Below the pieces are notes generated by a model that worked only from the letters and a program-made list of their open reading frames with translations, was not told the origin of the DNA and did no database searches. This document shows positions 12,621 to 26,200 of a stretch of DNA of 64,000 nt, one piece after another. Position 1 is the stretch's first letter; every line of letters begins with the position of its first letter. This DNA comes from Ficedula albicollis. Lineage: Eukaryota > Chordata > Aves > Passeriformes > Muscicapidae. The stretch covers positions 44,038,706 through 44,102,705 of the forward strand of contig NC_021673.1 of the NCBI RefSeq assembly GCF_000247815.1, in the 5' to 3' direction. The position numbers and the translations under genes were made by a program.

Positions 12621-15339
12621 AGACACTTCTACTCCCCATGGCCATTGCTTTCCTTTGAATACTGAAATATATCAAGTGCTTTTGTTTTGGTGTGCTGGTA
12701 GATGCCAAATACAAATACACAGCAGAGCTGTGGTGCTCTCAGTGTCTTATGGATAACACATACCCGAGTGAATTGAGTGTCTCCCACACATTTTCACCAC
12801 TATGTGTTATCATCCATGCATTTTAAATTGGAAACTGTCACCCTTAGATCTTTCTGCAGAGCTTCTGGTAGCTAGGAACACCAAGAGCTACAGAAGTAAA
12901 ATGGCTCGAGCAGTCCCCTCCAGATCAGAGGCAGGTGTGGGAACACGCAGGAGGAGGTTGGTTTTAGAGAACTGCGTGAAAAGCAGGGAAAGAACAGAAT
13001 GTGTGAATGCAAGTGTCAAGGGTTCACAGGGAAGCCCTCATCAGAGTTGCAGCCAGTTCCCAAACCACTCTCCTGCATTCCAGCCCATCCTGGGGTTTTG
13101 TCTGTTTGCTCAGACACCCCAAAGCAGTTAATCTAGCACTCACTGCCTTAAAGAGGTCCACGAGGTGGTGAAGGCCATACAATATCAGATAGATACCTGG
13201 AGTCCCCCATGAGTGTTATGCTGCCATGCCAGAGCACGGCTCAGAAGAGAAACCAGCCAGCAAAGCAACCACTGGGTGCTGTAAGGGTGTGTCAGGCTCA
13301 CTCTCAGTCTGGACAGCAATGTGGCATGTCTGGGCCGAGCACAGCCCCCTCCCTCTCTCACTGACACATGGGTCAGGGGGGTACAGTGCTGCATCCAGAG
13401 AGGCCACAGCACAGTGTGGTGACAGCATCAGTGCAGGGTCAGAGCCCAGGAAGGATGTCTGATACAAGCAAGGGTGGCAGGGTGGGGAATGAGAAAACAG
13501 AACCTGGAAAGTTCTGAGCATATTACGCTCTCTTGTTACCAATCTTCATTGGCATTGAGAAGGCAGCTTTTTTTTCCAGTCATCACCAGCATATCATATT
13601 TCCTGACTATTTGGAGTTGTCCAGTCATGTAAGATGTTCTCATTGAAAGCTATATTGCTTAGAAATGAGAAAGTCTGTGTTTGAAGAAAGCCACCTTTTT
13701 TGTTTTTCCTTGACGGCCTATTGTTTATCAGGCACTGACAATGCTCCACGCCATGTGCACAGCATCCATGCCTGGAAGGAAGGCGTGCTCTGGTGAAGAG
13801 TGGCACAAGGCTGTCATCCTGGCTGCAGAGAAACAAAAGCTCCAGGAGGCACTGCTGTCAGGAGCAGAGGGGATGTGGAGCTTCGCAGCTGTCACCCCCC
13901 AAGTGAAGCTCCCTATTCACTCACCTCATGCCATCCATGCTAATCGGGGCTCCAGAAATTCCCCCCTCCCTCTGCCTTTCACTCAAGAGCCCCCAGGGAT
14001 GCTAATGCTATACCCTCTCCCCTGAAGCATGAACAAGAAGCTCTGTTCTGAACTCAGAAACCTCACAGCAATATTTAGAAAATATTCAGAATTTGGTTGG
14101 GGTTTTGTTGTTTGTCTTGTTGTGGATCTGCAGCAATGAGCCAGCTCCCGTGCCCCTAGCATAATTATTTATGAATGTTCCACAGAGTCCAGGTCCTGTC
14201 AAGAAGTGATTGAGTCAAATGCTCACTGGCTGCATTGCTTGGCTGTTGTGGCAGTCATCCTCACCAATCACCAGCAGAACAGAATACTGCCCTTATTAAA
14301 ACAGACTACCTAATTGCCTCCTCTGGGAAGAAAAGAGCTCCAAAATCCTCATCTGCTTGGAAAGCAGTGGACCCAAAATCCCTGTTTATATCCCGATAAA
14401 AATACATGCATAAGTGTTCACATGACTGTAGTTAATGCATACACACTGGTATGTGCACACAGGCATCACAGAAAGGTGATAATGACATCTTGAGATCTCC
14501 TGCATTGTGTGAGGCAGTGGCAGCTGATATGGTGGTAGGTGGATCTCACCAGGCATTACAGAGATGACAGCTCAGTACAGCTGTGTAAGGAGAGAGAGCC
14601 AAGTGGCTGGGTCCCTTCACACTGGCCCCTGATGGATAGTCCCTGCCTTGCTGCCCCCTTTGCTACACCACAGTGTTATAGACCTTCTCCCAGTTTGTGG
14701 TCCCACAGGCCAGCAGCAGGAGAGAGGCTTAGCACTCTGTATTTACAATATTTTGTGGTATTTTTCCTCTAAAAAAGCAGGAGCACAGCTTACCCTGTGT
14801 CTTGGAGAACTGCTGTCAGTACTCGGCTCACTGACCCCTATTTCTGCAGAGTGCTGAGACTGGTGAGTATTGTGGCCACCTCAAACCTACATCTCCTATC
14901 AGTCATATATCCTGACAGCTGATACTGTGTGATCAGTGCCCTGACGAGGATATGAGCGGATAAGGATGGATGAGGAGGAGACACTGACCCAGTGACTTGT
15001 CTTCTGTTGTGCAGTAAGTGCTAATACCAGAATTTTCAATATGTGATGGAGATGTATGTTTTCTCATATGAACTGTGAATTTTGTTTCCCTGTCTGATGG
15101 GTCTCTCCTGTTCAGGACTCAATGAAGTTCCCATTCTGATGGCTACATGCCACTTCTTCTCTGCTACAAAAAAAAAAATTAGGCTAAAAAGAAAAGAGAA
15201 GGAAGATCACTTCAGGCATTTCTGGTTCCCCCCAGATATCTGTTCTTCCACAAATACTAGTTGAGTGAAATTTTGGGGATGCACATCCTGTGTTAAGTAA
15301 CATATTCCAGCACTTGAATACTTTTTGGTGAAGAATTTA
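12621..15339. other. intergenic, nothing recognised
   Basis: No exon or repeat recognised. The part around 14155-14330, with CATAATTATTTATGAATG, has an enhancer-like texture but no decisive motif. Confidence 0.4.
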
Positions 15340-15640
15340 ATTGAACCTGCCTTGTGCTAGTTTTATTTAGTGGGCCCCACTTCTTGTATTGGAGGCCAAA
15401 GCTAAAACAGTTTTTCCTGTTCTCCATGGTCACATCACCTAGGACTTCACAGACCTTTAGCATCTCCCCTCTGCATTTTCTCTTTTACAAGAAAAGAGTC
15501 CCAGAAACATTTATCAATGTTAAGTTTTATCTGCCATTTATTGCCTGTTCCCCTTGCAACTCTTTGCATTTGGTTTTGATTTTATTACACCTATTAATTC
15601 ATTTTTCTACAGCTACTAACTTGAACTTTCAGAGATGAAG
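15340..15640. mobile_element. degraded ancient interspersed repeat, family uncertain
   Basis: The phrases CAGACCTTTAGCATCTCCCC, AAAAGAGTCCCAG, CATTTATCAATGTTAAG and TATCTGCCATTTATTGCC occur in the same order as in a high-copy repeat I remember from turtle, crocodile and bird genomes. I cannot name the family with certainty (CR1/L3-type is possible). It has many small deletions and no open frame of meaning. Confidence 0.4.
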
Positions 15641-18600
15641 AATGGGTATAACCTGAAGCCATGGCTCATGTACATTACAAGTGAGAGTCCTTCTGTTGTT
15701 GGAAGGGCTTTTCAAAGCAGGCAGCCTTAGATCTGATTTATGATGTCTCCAAGGACAGCTTAATTTGCAACTCCTGAACAGAAATTCCTAAAGGTTTCAG
15801 AAGCAGTTAGCCCCACTCTGCTGGCAGAGCCTCATGCCTTGAAACAGAGAGGATCCACTCTGGTAGCCAATGCCTTTGGGAGAGGTGCAGGGCAGTGATT
15901 GATGTAACTGGTTATATGTTCTATTGTGCTATAGTGCAAGGATAGAGCTTGGTGAGGCATTCAGGGTTTTGTTTTAACCCAGTTTTCAGAGGAAATAGGC
16001 AGCTTGCTGCTCTGCCACCAGTCTGTGGTTTTTAAAAGCCTTAAAACACTGGTAGCAAAGGGCAGCTGTCCATGGGTTAGATACAAAAAGAACTTCTTTT
16101 GACCTAGAATGAAGTTCCTCTCTTCCTAGTTTCACAGTATCATGTGCCATCAGAGCAAAAGGATTTGTAAAAGCCTATAAATTAAAAAAAAAAAATGGGG
16201 CAGCTGCACTTCCACAAGCCTCTGCTTCTCTCTGCCAGACACATCCCTTATGTGCCCAGAAGATGGGTGAGGTGAATTAGGCAAATGCTGAGCTGTGAAT
16301 TCCTGAGCCACCCAGCCTGTTACTAATTACCATGATTAAATATTGACACAGTGACTGCACACAGGGCTCCCAGGCAGAGATCAGTACCCCTCTGTGGTGG
16401 CAGCAGAGAAACCCAGACAAAGAAATAGCTCCCCAAGCACTTATTCTGCAAGACCCCATCCTACAGTTATCATCCCTGGGGACTGGCAGCGTGTGTGAGA
16501 GCTTGCAGAGCCCTAGCAAGAGGCAGGTGGGAGTCAGGAGGTTTCTGACCCCAAATCATTGCCTTTGGGACTCCCTTTGCAGCAGTCTCCAGCAGCTGGG
16601 TAGGGCAAGCAGGATGAGGCAGCACAGGGGGATCTGCTTCCCTGCAGCAAACACAGGCTGTTACTCAGAAGAATAACAGGGCACTGCTGCTTTGGCTGCC
16701 AACCCCAAGGCATTCTCAGGGAAGCTCCCACACTGACCTCCCAGTCCCACTTGGCTGCCTCCCTGTACACCTGCCCAGGCTGGCGAGCCTGGTGATTGCA
16801 TCCCCCCAAACGCCCTCTCAAGCATCTTCTGCCTTGTCCTGTCATGGGTCCCAGCCAGAGATCAGGACAAAAGCTTGTGAATCTGCACTTGAGATTGCTC
16901 CAATTCAGGAAAATGTCTAATCGTATGTCTAAGAGTGTCCTGCACAGGGATGCACAAACACACCTAAAACAGGAAGATTTTGCCCTAGAGATACTTGCTG
17001 CCAGAACACCAAAGCCTCTGGAGGCTGTAGCTCCTTCTTCTCTCTCCTCCTCTTCCCCAGCACTTCTGGTTAATGTGCTGGGCTGTATGCCAGGGGAACA
17101 GATGTACTACAGCATGGTTTTTACTCCTGTATCGTAGCCCTGTCCAGTGCTGATTTTGACCATGGTCATTTTTTAATACAGCAGCTGACTTGGCCACAAG
17201 TGAAAAATAAAATATGATCCCTTGCAATTGCAAACTGCCCAAAGCCATCTGAGCTCCTTCTCCTCTGGGAAGAAGAAGCACTATCTGTGAAGCTCCTCTG
17301 TATCCAGTGCATCTACTAGCCCAAACTCCATTACTCCTTCATTAGATTTTCTTTCTTCATCTCTTCAAATCATGATGGGCAGCTGCAAAAGCCAGGCTGA
17401 ATTTGTGTCGGGTTAGTACTTGTAAAGCAGCAGAATATTGAGTTTCTCAGCTTGACCCTGCTCCAGTGTTAAGGTTTTAAATGAATGTTCCCTGTTGCTT
17501 GTATTAAGAACAATCACTTCAAAGACTGAAGCTCTAAGGAGCATTTGCTTTGTGGCTGAGCTTTCTCATCCTGATGCCAGACAGAAGAGTATATTTTATT
17601 TCAAAAGTGATGACAGCAGAGATTGTATTTGCAGGGAGACAACTAAGACACAGCTTGTATATTGATACAAAATGTTGCAAGGCACCAATTCCTCCATTCT
17701 CCTGGTTTCACACTGCAGCGTCCAGCAGCTTTCACCCTATAGGGTGAAGGGCTGCAGCTGCTGCAGCTGCTGTGAGGCTGGATGGGACCACCCCGGCTTC
17801 AGCTTCCCTTCTTGCTCTCCCAGGAGCAGTGAGGATGGGGAAAAAGAGGGAGGAAGTTATGCTGCAGCTTTTTTCCCCATGGAGTGTCAGAGGCTGCAAA
17901 GACAGATGGAGGCAAGGGGCCAGAGAGGGGGCTAAGGTACTCACTTGTGGTAGATCCTGTCAGTGTACCTTCTGCTGAGGATAGCTCATGTTCAGAGCCA
18001 ACGGCAGCCCTGAAAAGTACTCACATAACCTACATGTTTGGGATGGGCAGAGGAAGGAGAAGACAGGACACAATGTATTTCTTATCCACCCCAGACAAAA
18101 ACAACAAACTGTTAATTATCAAACTGTAGCACATACAGCTGTAACATACACAGTTTATACTGGAAAATGTTGTTTAAAGAAAATATCAATAATTATATTC
18201 TTTTGGCTTCTGGTTTGCCTGTACTGAACATGTTGCTTGATACTTTAGTACAAGCCTGGTATATTTCCAGTTTTTTCCAGTTAACCAGAACTCAGCTGAG
18301 AAGAAGCTTGAGCCATCCTCCAGGTTTGCAGAAAAGCTGGGAGAGGGGTCAGGGAAGCTCGATTTTGTTCCACTCCACCTCGGACCTTTCCCCTGTCTTC
18401 AGGGAAGATGCTGGGGCTGAGGGGGTCATTCTAACCCAGGGGTAGGTCCCACACATCCGGCCTGATTCATTTAATTTGTAGCAAGTGAGAGCTGCTCAGT
18501 GCCCAGCATTAGAAGTGCTTATCCAGTTGGAATGAAGGGGAGGGTTATGTGGGAATCTTTAGAGAAGGAAACACACTTCGTCCTGATTTCTCCAGGTACT

Positions 18601-20944
18601 TTTGTAACCTTGAGACGAATGAAAGGAGCCTCAGTTCTGTTCTTCCACTTTTGACGATATTTTAATAGTCGTTAATTAACACAGTTGTGTATTCAATTAC
18701 TTGAACACTCATGGTTTAGGTGTAACTTCAACCAGCACTTGAGGATTGGGATGAACATCGTGGTCCATAGCCAAACAGCTGTGAAGCATGTACACAAGAA
18801 GTGACATACCACCATCTCAGGCAGTCATTTGATTCACATTGCTTTTAGCTGTAGCTTCTTTTCTTGCTATTCCTCGCCCCTTAAGAATTTCCACTTGTTA
18901 CTCCACCATCTGATTTGGGGCCAAAAGGTGAACCGGCCTGGGTTAAAAATAACTTCATCTGTATGGAGGCTGTTTTCAACACAAATCAAGTCTTCAGTCT
19001 CTTCATTGTGTGCCCTGACAAATAATCTCACTGACACAACCGAGAGAGCAGAGCTGGAGAGAAATGAGTGGGCAAATGCAGAATGAAGTCTCACTTGAGC
19101 TAGACCTCCTCCAGAAGTGTGCATGCCATCCAGGTGCTATCTCCTGCTCATGCTGCTGCTGCTGTGCACACAGGGGCTGCCTATTGCTCACACTCTTTGG
19201 AACCTGCACGGGCAGCATAGTGGTAGATGCAAATTCACTCTAAATATGAGTATCAGCAACTGCTTTACATCTACTGAAGAGCATGCGTAATGGAGAAGGC
19301 AGCAGTTTAACTGTTGTCCCAAGTCCTGCTGCTGTTGGTTCCTCAGTGACTCTTCCCTAGTTCCCAATTTTTCTAGCTCTACTTCCATTTCATTAAAACA
19401 CATTAAAACATACAACAAAGAATTTCTATTCTTCTTTATGCAAATATGTAGCCAGAACTTTAGTTATTAAAAGAATAGCATGGGCTTAAGTACAATTGAT
19501 CTGAATTTTCTGATGAAATTAGTCCAGATTTTACTCCCTTCTTGAGAACAACTAAATACGTGGTAGTAACTTATACCTCTACAAATCAAGTATTTATTGT
19601 CCATCTAAATTTTTTCAGCCTTCTTTCAAATCACTTTTCTCCTGCTTTACAGAAGAGCAAACTTCGAGTGCTTAAGTTCAGCCTGTAAAAGTTGCTAATG
19701 GGTTTGCACAGAGTGTAAGCTGAGACAAATGTTGTCCCAGGCTATCTGTCACTTCAGAAGCCATCAATCCAAAAAATCCAGAAGTTGATTTTACATTAAG
19801 GCATCCATGGCACATATGGTCCTATAACTACATCATAGTGGAGACTTCTAGAGGTTGTCAAGGGGCAGGTTTGTATTTATGGCACCCAATGAATAAAAAA
19901 AGGGAAAATCAATTTCCTGTTTTGAAATGAGTCTCAATTTTATCATAGGGAAAACTACATCATGAAGCTGACTGCAATTTAATGTAGACAGCTTTCCTGT
20001 TTAGCCATTAAGCAGATTATTCTCTGCTGGATGGATGTGTCATTCCTTTTAATGTTAATGATAGTCCCACATATGCCATGACAGAATAAATGTCAAAGTA
20101 TGTGAACCATTTAATCCCTAAAGGAAAATGGAGTAAATCCTTCAAGCAATGTAGAATCTGCCGTCAAAGTGATGGGAGCCTGTGATGGGTAGAGAGAGCT
20201 TCTAGCAGAGCTGAAATGTAGGGATGTTGCTTTGCCAGCTTTGGCAGCAAAGCCAACTGAAGACGTTCCCATCCATCCTGTCCCCATCCCAGTCCCTTTG
20301 TCTGTCATCCCCTACTCCCTGAACTGAAGCAACTGTAAAAATGAGCTGCTAACAGGACCAAGGTTTAAATCACCCCTTCAGAAGAAACCAGAAACCCGTT
20401 TGCCCTTGTCGGTCTCCAACCCAGCTCATTTCACAGCTCTGCAGACAGTTGTACCAGAGGCACTGGGAGCGGTAAACAGTGGCCAGAGTCCAGGAACAAG
20501 CAATTAGGGAAGGGCTGGGGAGAAAACTTTCTACGCTGGCGTAGGAGGGAGCAGGAAAGCTGAAGGATGTGGAGTTATGCCAGGGTGCCTGCCTTGGAAC
20601 ACAGAACATGGCTGTGCCACCTCTGCACAGGAATACTGGCTCACAGAGCTGTGGCTCACCCAGCTGATGGCTCCAGCAGTGTTTGGTCAGCACATGGCTT
20701 CTTGCCTGTGCCTTTGCCCAGGCTTTGGGGTGGACTGTCCAGCTCTTCCGGATCACTGCCAGGTTATTCAAGGTCCATCCCTGTTGTCTGCCCTCTGAGG
20801 CACCTCTAGAAGTCATGGACACATGCCAGAGCAGTGTGACAAGGGACTCCATGACCCAGAAAATCCTGAAGATGAATGGAAAATGCAACACCAAAACATC
20901 CTTTGGAGTTCTTTATGCAGCCATAAAGCAATTGTTTAGGTGTA
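15641..20944. other. intergenic, nothing recognised
   Basis: No exon, RNA gene or repeat recognised. The minus frame at 20370-20894 (174 codons) is the longest non-repetitive frame in the window, but it has no recognisable domain and ordinary composition. Confidence 0.4.
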
Positions 20945-21010
20945 CAAAAAGAGCAGGACCTGGGATTTTACTCTTTTAAGAGGCTCTTGTAACCACTGAG
21001 CTACGCCAGT
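20945..21010 (-). repeat. decayed tRNA-like segment, probably an old SINE head
   Basis: On the minus strand TAGCTCAGTGG (complement of 20993-21003) is a perfect pol III A box, and the flanking GCTC...GAGC can pair as a D arm. The anticodon arm is poor and I see no B box of the GGTTCGAATCC type, so this is not a working tRNA gene. A MIR-like or other tRNA-derived SINE remnant fits best; chance similarity is possible. Confidence 0.3.
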
Positions 21011-21295
21011 AAAATCAGCTTTAACTGTGTATTTTCACCCAGATTTCACAACCTAACAAGTTTATCAATAAACAAACCCAGCAGCATTACTTAACATCTT
21101 GAGTGCTAACTTGCCAGGAGGTCAGAGCCACTGCAGAGGAACTGAGCTGGTTCTGCCCAGCCTATTCCCATAGGATAAAACTCCAGTGGATGTCCCCAGT
21201 AACAGCCTACCTGCAGACCTGGGGTACTTTCATTCCTTTTACTTTGTCACAAAATATGCATTTATTTAAAAAATAAAGAAGATTCTTGCCTTCGG

Positions 21296-21350
21296 AGTTG
21301 AGAATCTTAGAGGTCTATTCCAACTTTAGTCATTCTATGATTCTGTGATT
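21296..21350 (+). mobile_element. CR1 3'-tail fragment
   Basis: AATCTTAGAGGTCTATTCCA followed by ATTCTATGATTCTGTGATT is the diagnostic end of avian CR1 elements. Only about 55 bp remain, reflecting strong 5' truncation. Confidence 0.85.
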
Positions 21351-23127
21351 TCTGAGGTAACCTTCATGGTGTTAATGGAAGACGATATCACATGGAGTTG
21401 AAGGAATGCAGTCAATCACAGCAGAGGTTGGGAATTAAACCAGACTCTTGCTACTTCAAACATAGAGCAGGTCATCAGACCAAGTTGCTTCCTCCCCACA
21501 TAGGGTTTTCTTCCATGGATGAGTCAGTCTGGATTCACATGGAGTCTCTCACATGGTACCAAGAGGATATGAAAGTGAAAATAGCCAGGAGAGTCCTGCA
21601 GATCTGGCACATCAGCCTCTGCAAGACCTGTTTGCCACCCCACCTTCTCTTGCCCTCCAAGACTGATGGGGACTTTGCAAAGTCCCCTGATGTGTTGATG
21701 TGTTGTGGTTGACAGCTCCACATGCAAGGCTGCTGCTCACTGGGTGCTGGCAGTGGCTCCTGCCTGTGTGTTTGACCTGCTCCTTTGGCTGGCTGTGGTT
21801 CGGTGAGCCACATCCCTGCTCCCACACTCCCTGTATTGGATACCGCTTGCTGTAGTAGTATCAGCAACAGCAGACAGGAGAGAGAACACAGGACCTTACA
21901 AAGGTCACTTGAAAGAAATGCCCCCCTTAGCTAGAATGGACTGTGCTGCTCATCAGAGAGGCTGTGAATTGTGGCCAGTTTGGGGGGTGACAGCAGAGGT
22001 GTCAGTAGAGATGTAACTCTGAGCATGGTTGTCCATTCAGAAGCACATGCCCACCATATCCATTGCCAGGATAGCTAATAGGGACATTGGTTATTTCATC
22101 AGTCTTCTTCTTCTTGCAAGCTCTACTCCTCTGCTACCGCAGCTAATGAATCATTTTTATGGGATATTGGGAATGCAGATTGAGACTATTTAAGTACCAC
22201 TGCCGGAAAAGAGTGCATGCATTCTGAGAAATGACAGGTAGGTGACAGGCACTGACTGGAAGGTTTAGTCTGCCAAACAGCAGCTGAAAAGGCAGGGGAC
22301 AGCAGGGATTCAGGGACCTGCAAGACCATATGAGCTGCCCATCAGACATGCTGGCTTCAGTGGCAGTAGTCAGAAGCATGTTATTCACATCTTCTGTATA
22401 ATTTGCTTGTGTGTCTAAATGTCTGATATACAACAGCAAGAATCAGGTCACTGCAGATGACTGAATGGCTAAATTTGGCCACTTTGCTTTGATTGTAGTA
22501 ACTCTCAGCATCATCATCCCATTAAGCAAGCTGTAGACCTGGGCAGGTCCCTTCTCCATGGGTAAGGCTTGCCATACAGTGTACAAACAGCCCTGTTGCA
22601 GGATCAATGGGAAGAAGACTTTACTAGGAAGGAAAAATTATTTTTATTGTTCTGAAAGAACAGTTGGTGGTGAAAGCTCTAATGTGATAACATGTACAAG
22701 TTCATGCAAACAGACATGGTGACAAGCTGTGCCAAGGGTGCAGGGGATTTTAGCCTCAGAACTGCAGCAGTGCCAGCCTCACAGAGCAGCAAACAGCCCT
22801 GTCTGTTCAGCGTAGTGGCTGGTTGGGTGTGGAGCACTGTGGCAGCAGGATAGCACATAGTCGTAAGGATTTGGGGTCCTGCCAATGCTCTTTTTGCAAA
22901 TATTGAAGAAGCTGAGTGACAGGGGAAGAGGCCAGAGCCTGGCTGCAGCTCCTGAAGCAGGACCAGGTGCAGAGCACCTCACTGGGGACTGGTGAGGAGG
23001 AAGAAGAGGGGCAGTGGCTGCCATTCATTGCTTGGGTTCCACACAGAGGACTTTTCTTCTCTCCAGAAACACTCCAGTTCTGAGATGTTCTCTCCACCAC
23101 TTCTTACATGTTTCTGAAGACTGTTTA
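21351..23127. other. intergenic, nothing recognised
   Basis: No exon, RNA gene or repeat recognised. Confidence 0.45.
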
Positions 23128-23205
23128 GTGGTGGATCTGGCAGTGTTAGGACAAATGCTGGACTCGATGATTAATTAGAGGCCTTTTTGAACCTTAATGA
23201 TTCTA
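23128..23205 (+). mobile_element. CR1 3'-tail fragment, diverged
   Basis: GTGGTGGATCTGGCAGTGTT, then GCTGGACTCGATGATTAATT and a degraded ACCTTAATGATTCTA match the last ~80 bases of avian CR1. It is more diverged than the copy at 21.3 kb. Confidence 0.8.
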
Positions 23206-26200
23206 AACCCAGAGAGGGCAAGTCTATCCCCAGTTTCCCTCTTGAGCTCTTTTATGTGCATGTTCTTGGGGCCTTTGCTGATCTGATGTTGCAATCCATC
23301 TTTTAGCAGGGATGCTGCACAGGGCCAGCTTGATTGCCTACTTGAATGCTCATCTCTGCCTGGGAGGGTTCACAGAGTGCTGATGAACCTTGGTGAGTGA
23401 TCATATTACCGATTCTGCAGGTAGTGCCCTCCATTTTTTTGGATGACACAACAAAAAAACTGTACACTGACAAAACGTAAAGGAATTAAGTGAGAGCCTT
23501 GTTCTGGTGATTCCCAGAAAGGTGCCTCCTGCTATCCTGCAGAGCTGGAAAAACACACACTCATGCCCTGGTCCCGATGCGATGCACAGTTGGAGAGGCC
23601 TCAGCAAGCATTTCATTATCCCACTTTATATCTGCAGCTCATGGATTGCTGCATCCATAAAACTGTCATGCCCTCAGGCTCAGTTATTTTGCCACGGCAA
23701 GAAAGGGTCCATGGTCTGTGCTTTGTAATTTAGGTTTTGCATAAATAATTTTATTGCAGCCTGGTACACTGATATCAGAAGGCTCAAAAAACAGAGCTGA
23801 ATTGATCAAGGTTAAGGCATTCACTCTCCATAGCCAGAGGCACATGGAGGAGGAGATATGTGACCAGCACCTGGTTGACCACCCTAGGCATGGCAGCCAA
23901 GAGGGCCATTGACAGCTAGGTGACACATCAGCAGCCTTTGTCATGAGATGATGTGAGCTGGGCACAAACTCACATGCTCAGCTCCCAGAGCTGCCACTCC
24001 CCATCGCTGCTACATGACTCACAGGCAGCTCAAAAACTTCCCTGATAAGGGATTTGCAGAAACAAAAAGAAATACAGTAAACAAGGAGTAATAGGATAAT
24101 AAAAAAGAAAAACCTCCAAGAAGAGCCAAAATAAAAATTTCCAAACTTTTATTAACCAAACCAGACAGTGTGAAGGCATTAAAAACTGGCACTGATTTTC
24201 TGTGTGAATCACTGCATTTCTAGCACTACGTGTCCTCCTGGACCAAGACCGCAAGTCTCTGCTCTTTACTAGAGCTGAGCATATGATCCTTAAGGATGCA
24301 GAAGAAAATGGAGAGCTGTGCTTGGAGGTTTCCAGATAAACAATAGAGAAAAGGGCAGCTATAGACCTGAGTATGCTGACCAGGAGAAAAGCTGGGGAGA
24401 AAGAAGCATATTTTGCCAACTGCACTCCCAGTTATCTAGCCTGCAGCTGTAGCTGGGGAGAGGGTGAGCAGTGTGTAGGGCAAATGCAAGCTCACATCCA
24501 CTCAGGGTAACTCATTTTCTCATTTCTGGGAAATGTGATGCACATGTTGGCAGTGTCCTGCAGACACTGGTTTCAGTTCTCCCCCTGACTGGGCTGCTTG
24601 CTGCAAGGCAAAGACATGGAATGTATGGACAATGTCCGTGCTGACTGGACATGGAATGACTGTCTGTGGCCTGCTTGTCAGCCTCAAGTCATTTCAATGT
24701 GGCAGAGATTGGCTCCCTTACACTGCCATTCCAACCCCAGAAGCTGAAAAAGTCTAGGGGAAACTCAGCTCCACCTTCAGTCCTGGGCCAGGATGGCAGG
24801 TAAAATGAAGTAGGCTGGGATTGCAAGGATCTGGGCAAGCAGAAATACCATCAGATCAGCAGCTGCAGCGTGGCTGAGGCCAGCATGGCACGGTGCACAC
24901 AGGTGAACACTGAGAGCAGAGCAGCGTGATTAGCAGCCACACCACTGCAGTGCTGGAGTGCAGATACACACAACACAAAGCATGGCTGGGGCAGAGCCTG
25001 CTCTGCTGGGACATTGCTTCTGATGCTGTACAGTCCAGCCATGATCCCAGATGGAATGGGTACCATTGGAGCCAAGAGGTGTAGGCTCCAGCTGCCACAG
25101 CCCCATGCACCTTTGAGAATGCTGGCACCCACCTTACTGCTGCTTCTCCCCTTTGCTTCAGGTTCTCAATCTGTCTGTCTGTCTGTCTGTCTGCCTGTCT
25201 GTCTGCCTGCAAAGGAAAAGCCCGTCTCCAAAGCAGAACTTCCTGCCCCATGAGCTGATTCTTTTCTTCCGCAGCCTGATCCCTTCTCCTGCAACAGCTG
25301 AAATTGCCAGAGAGAAAAAGCATGGTCTCACAGGCCAGCAGCAAACTTGCTTTTATCATTCCTGCAAAGCTACCACCACCTAGAGCTGTTTCAAAATGTA
25401 GGCTCTGCTGACCTCTAGGGGACTGCTACAAACCCAAAAACATAAAGACTTCAAAGCTCATGGCATGTTACAGCCCTTCTTCACAGGCTCCTCAGGAGCC
25501 CTGCTGTGGGGATAGCACAGCTGACACAACTGGCTCCTGGTCTCTTTAGCACTACTAGGAGCTGTAAATAAAACCCTGGCTCCAACACTGCCTCTTCCAT
25601 CTCACCTTTATGGCAGCAGTACCTCAAAAAATGTGTACAAGCAAGGTTAGGTTGTTGGGGAGATATTACCTGCTATCAGACTGCCTCATGTAATTGTGCT
25701 TCTCAGCATGGAGAGGCACACTGGGAGTTTGGGAGTTCGTGGCTTTTAGTATCAGTTTGTCTAATAAAAGCTATAAAAGCCTTGCCTTGGTGTCACAAGT
25801 ACAGCACTACTCTGGTATGGGTGCATATACCTAGGCATTGGAAATAAAGTTAAATGTGCTTTTTTACGGCATTTCATCACTCAGTAAACAAGTGGAAGAA
25901 GCAAGAACCTTGTCACAGAGTAGAAGGAACATGAAGAAAACATAAACTCTGATGTGCTCCTTAAAACAGCATATGGTGCTGTCAAGGGCAGTAACAGCAT
26001 TTCCCAGCTGGCTGATCGAGGACAGCTGTGGTGGGGAACAGAGCATTAGGCAGGAGCCAACAGAGGCAGCACATACTGAGTACCTCTAATGAACCTGTTC
26101 TTGATACAAAGCCAAGGCCTGTCATAGCCCTAGAGTATCCTAATTTCTTGACCTGGGGGAGGTGTGGCATAGCTTTGGAGAGCTGGAGCGGACAGACTTG

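Noticed and set aside
20370..20894. 174-codon minus-strand frame as a possible gene
   Set aside because: No recognisable domain, no splice or promoter context, and composition like the flanks. One frame of this size is expected by chance in 64 kb.
20945..21010. A functional tRNA gene on the minus strand
   Set aside because: The A box is good, but the B box and anticodon stem are missing.
24030..24425. 131-codon hydrophobic minus-strand frame
   Set aside because: Hydrophobicity comes from reading the complement of an A-rich stretch; no family recognised.
24856..25359. 167-codon minus-strand frame with a QADR/QTDR repeat
   Set aside because: The repeat is the CTGT microsatellite read through; the rest is unrecognisable.
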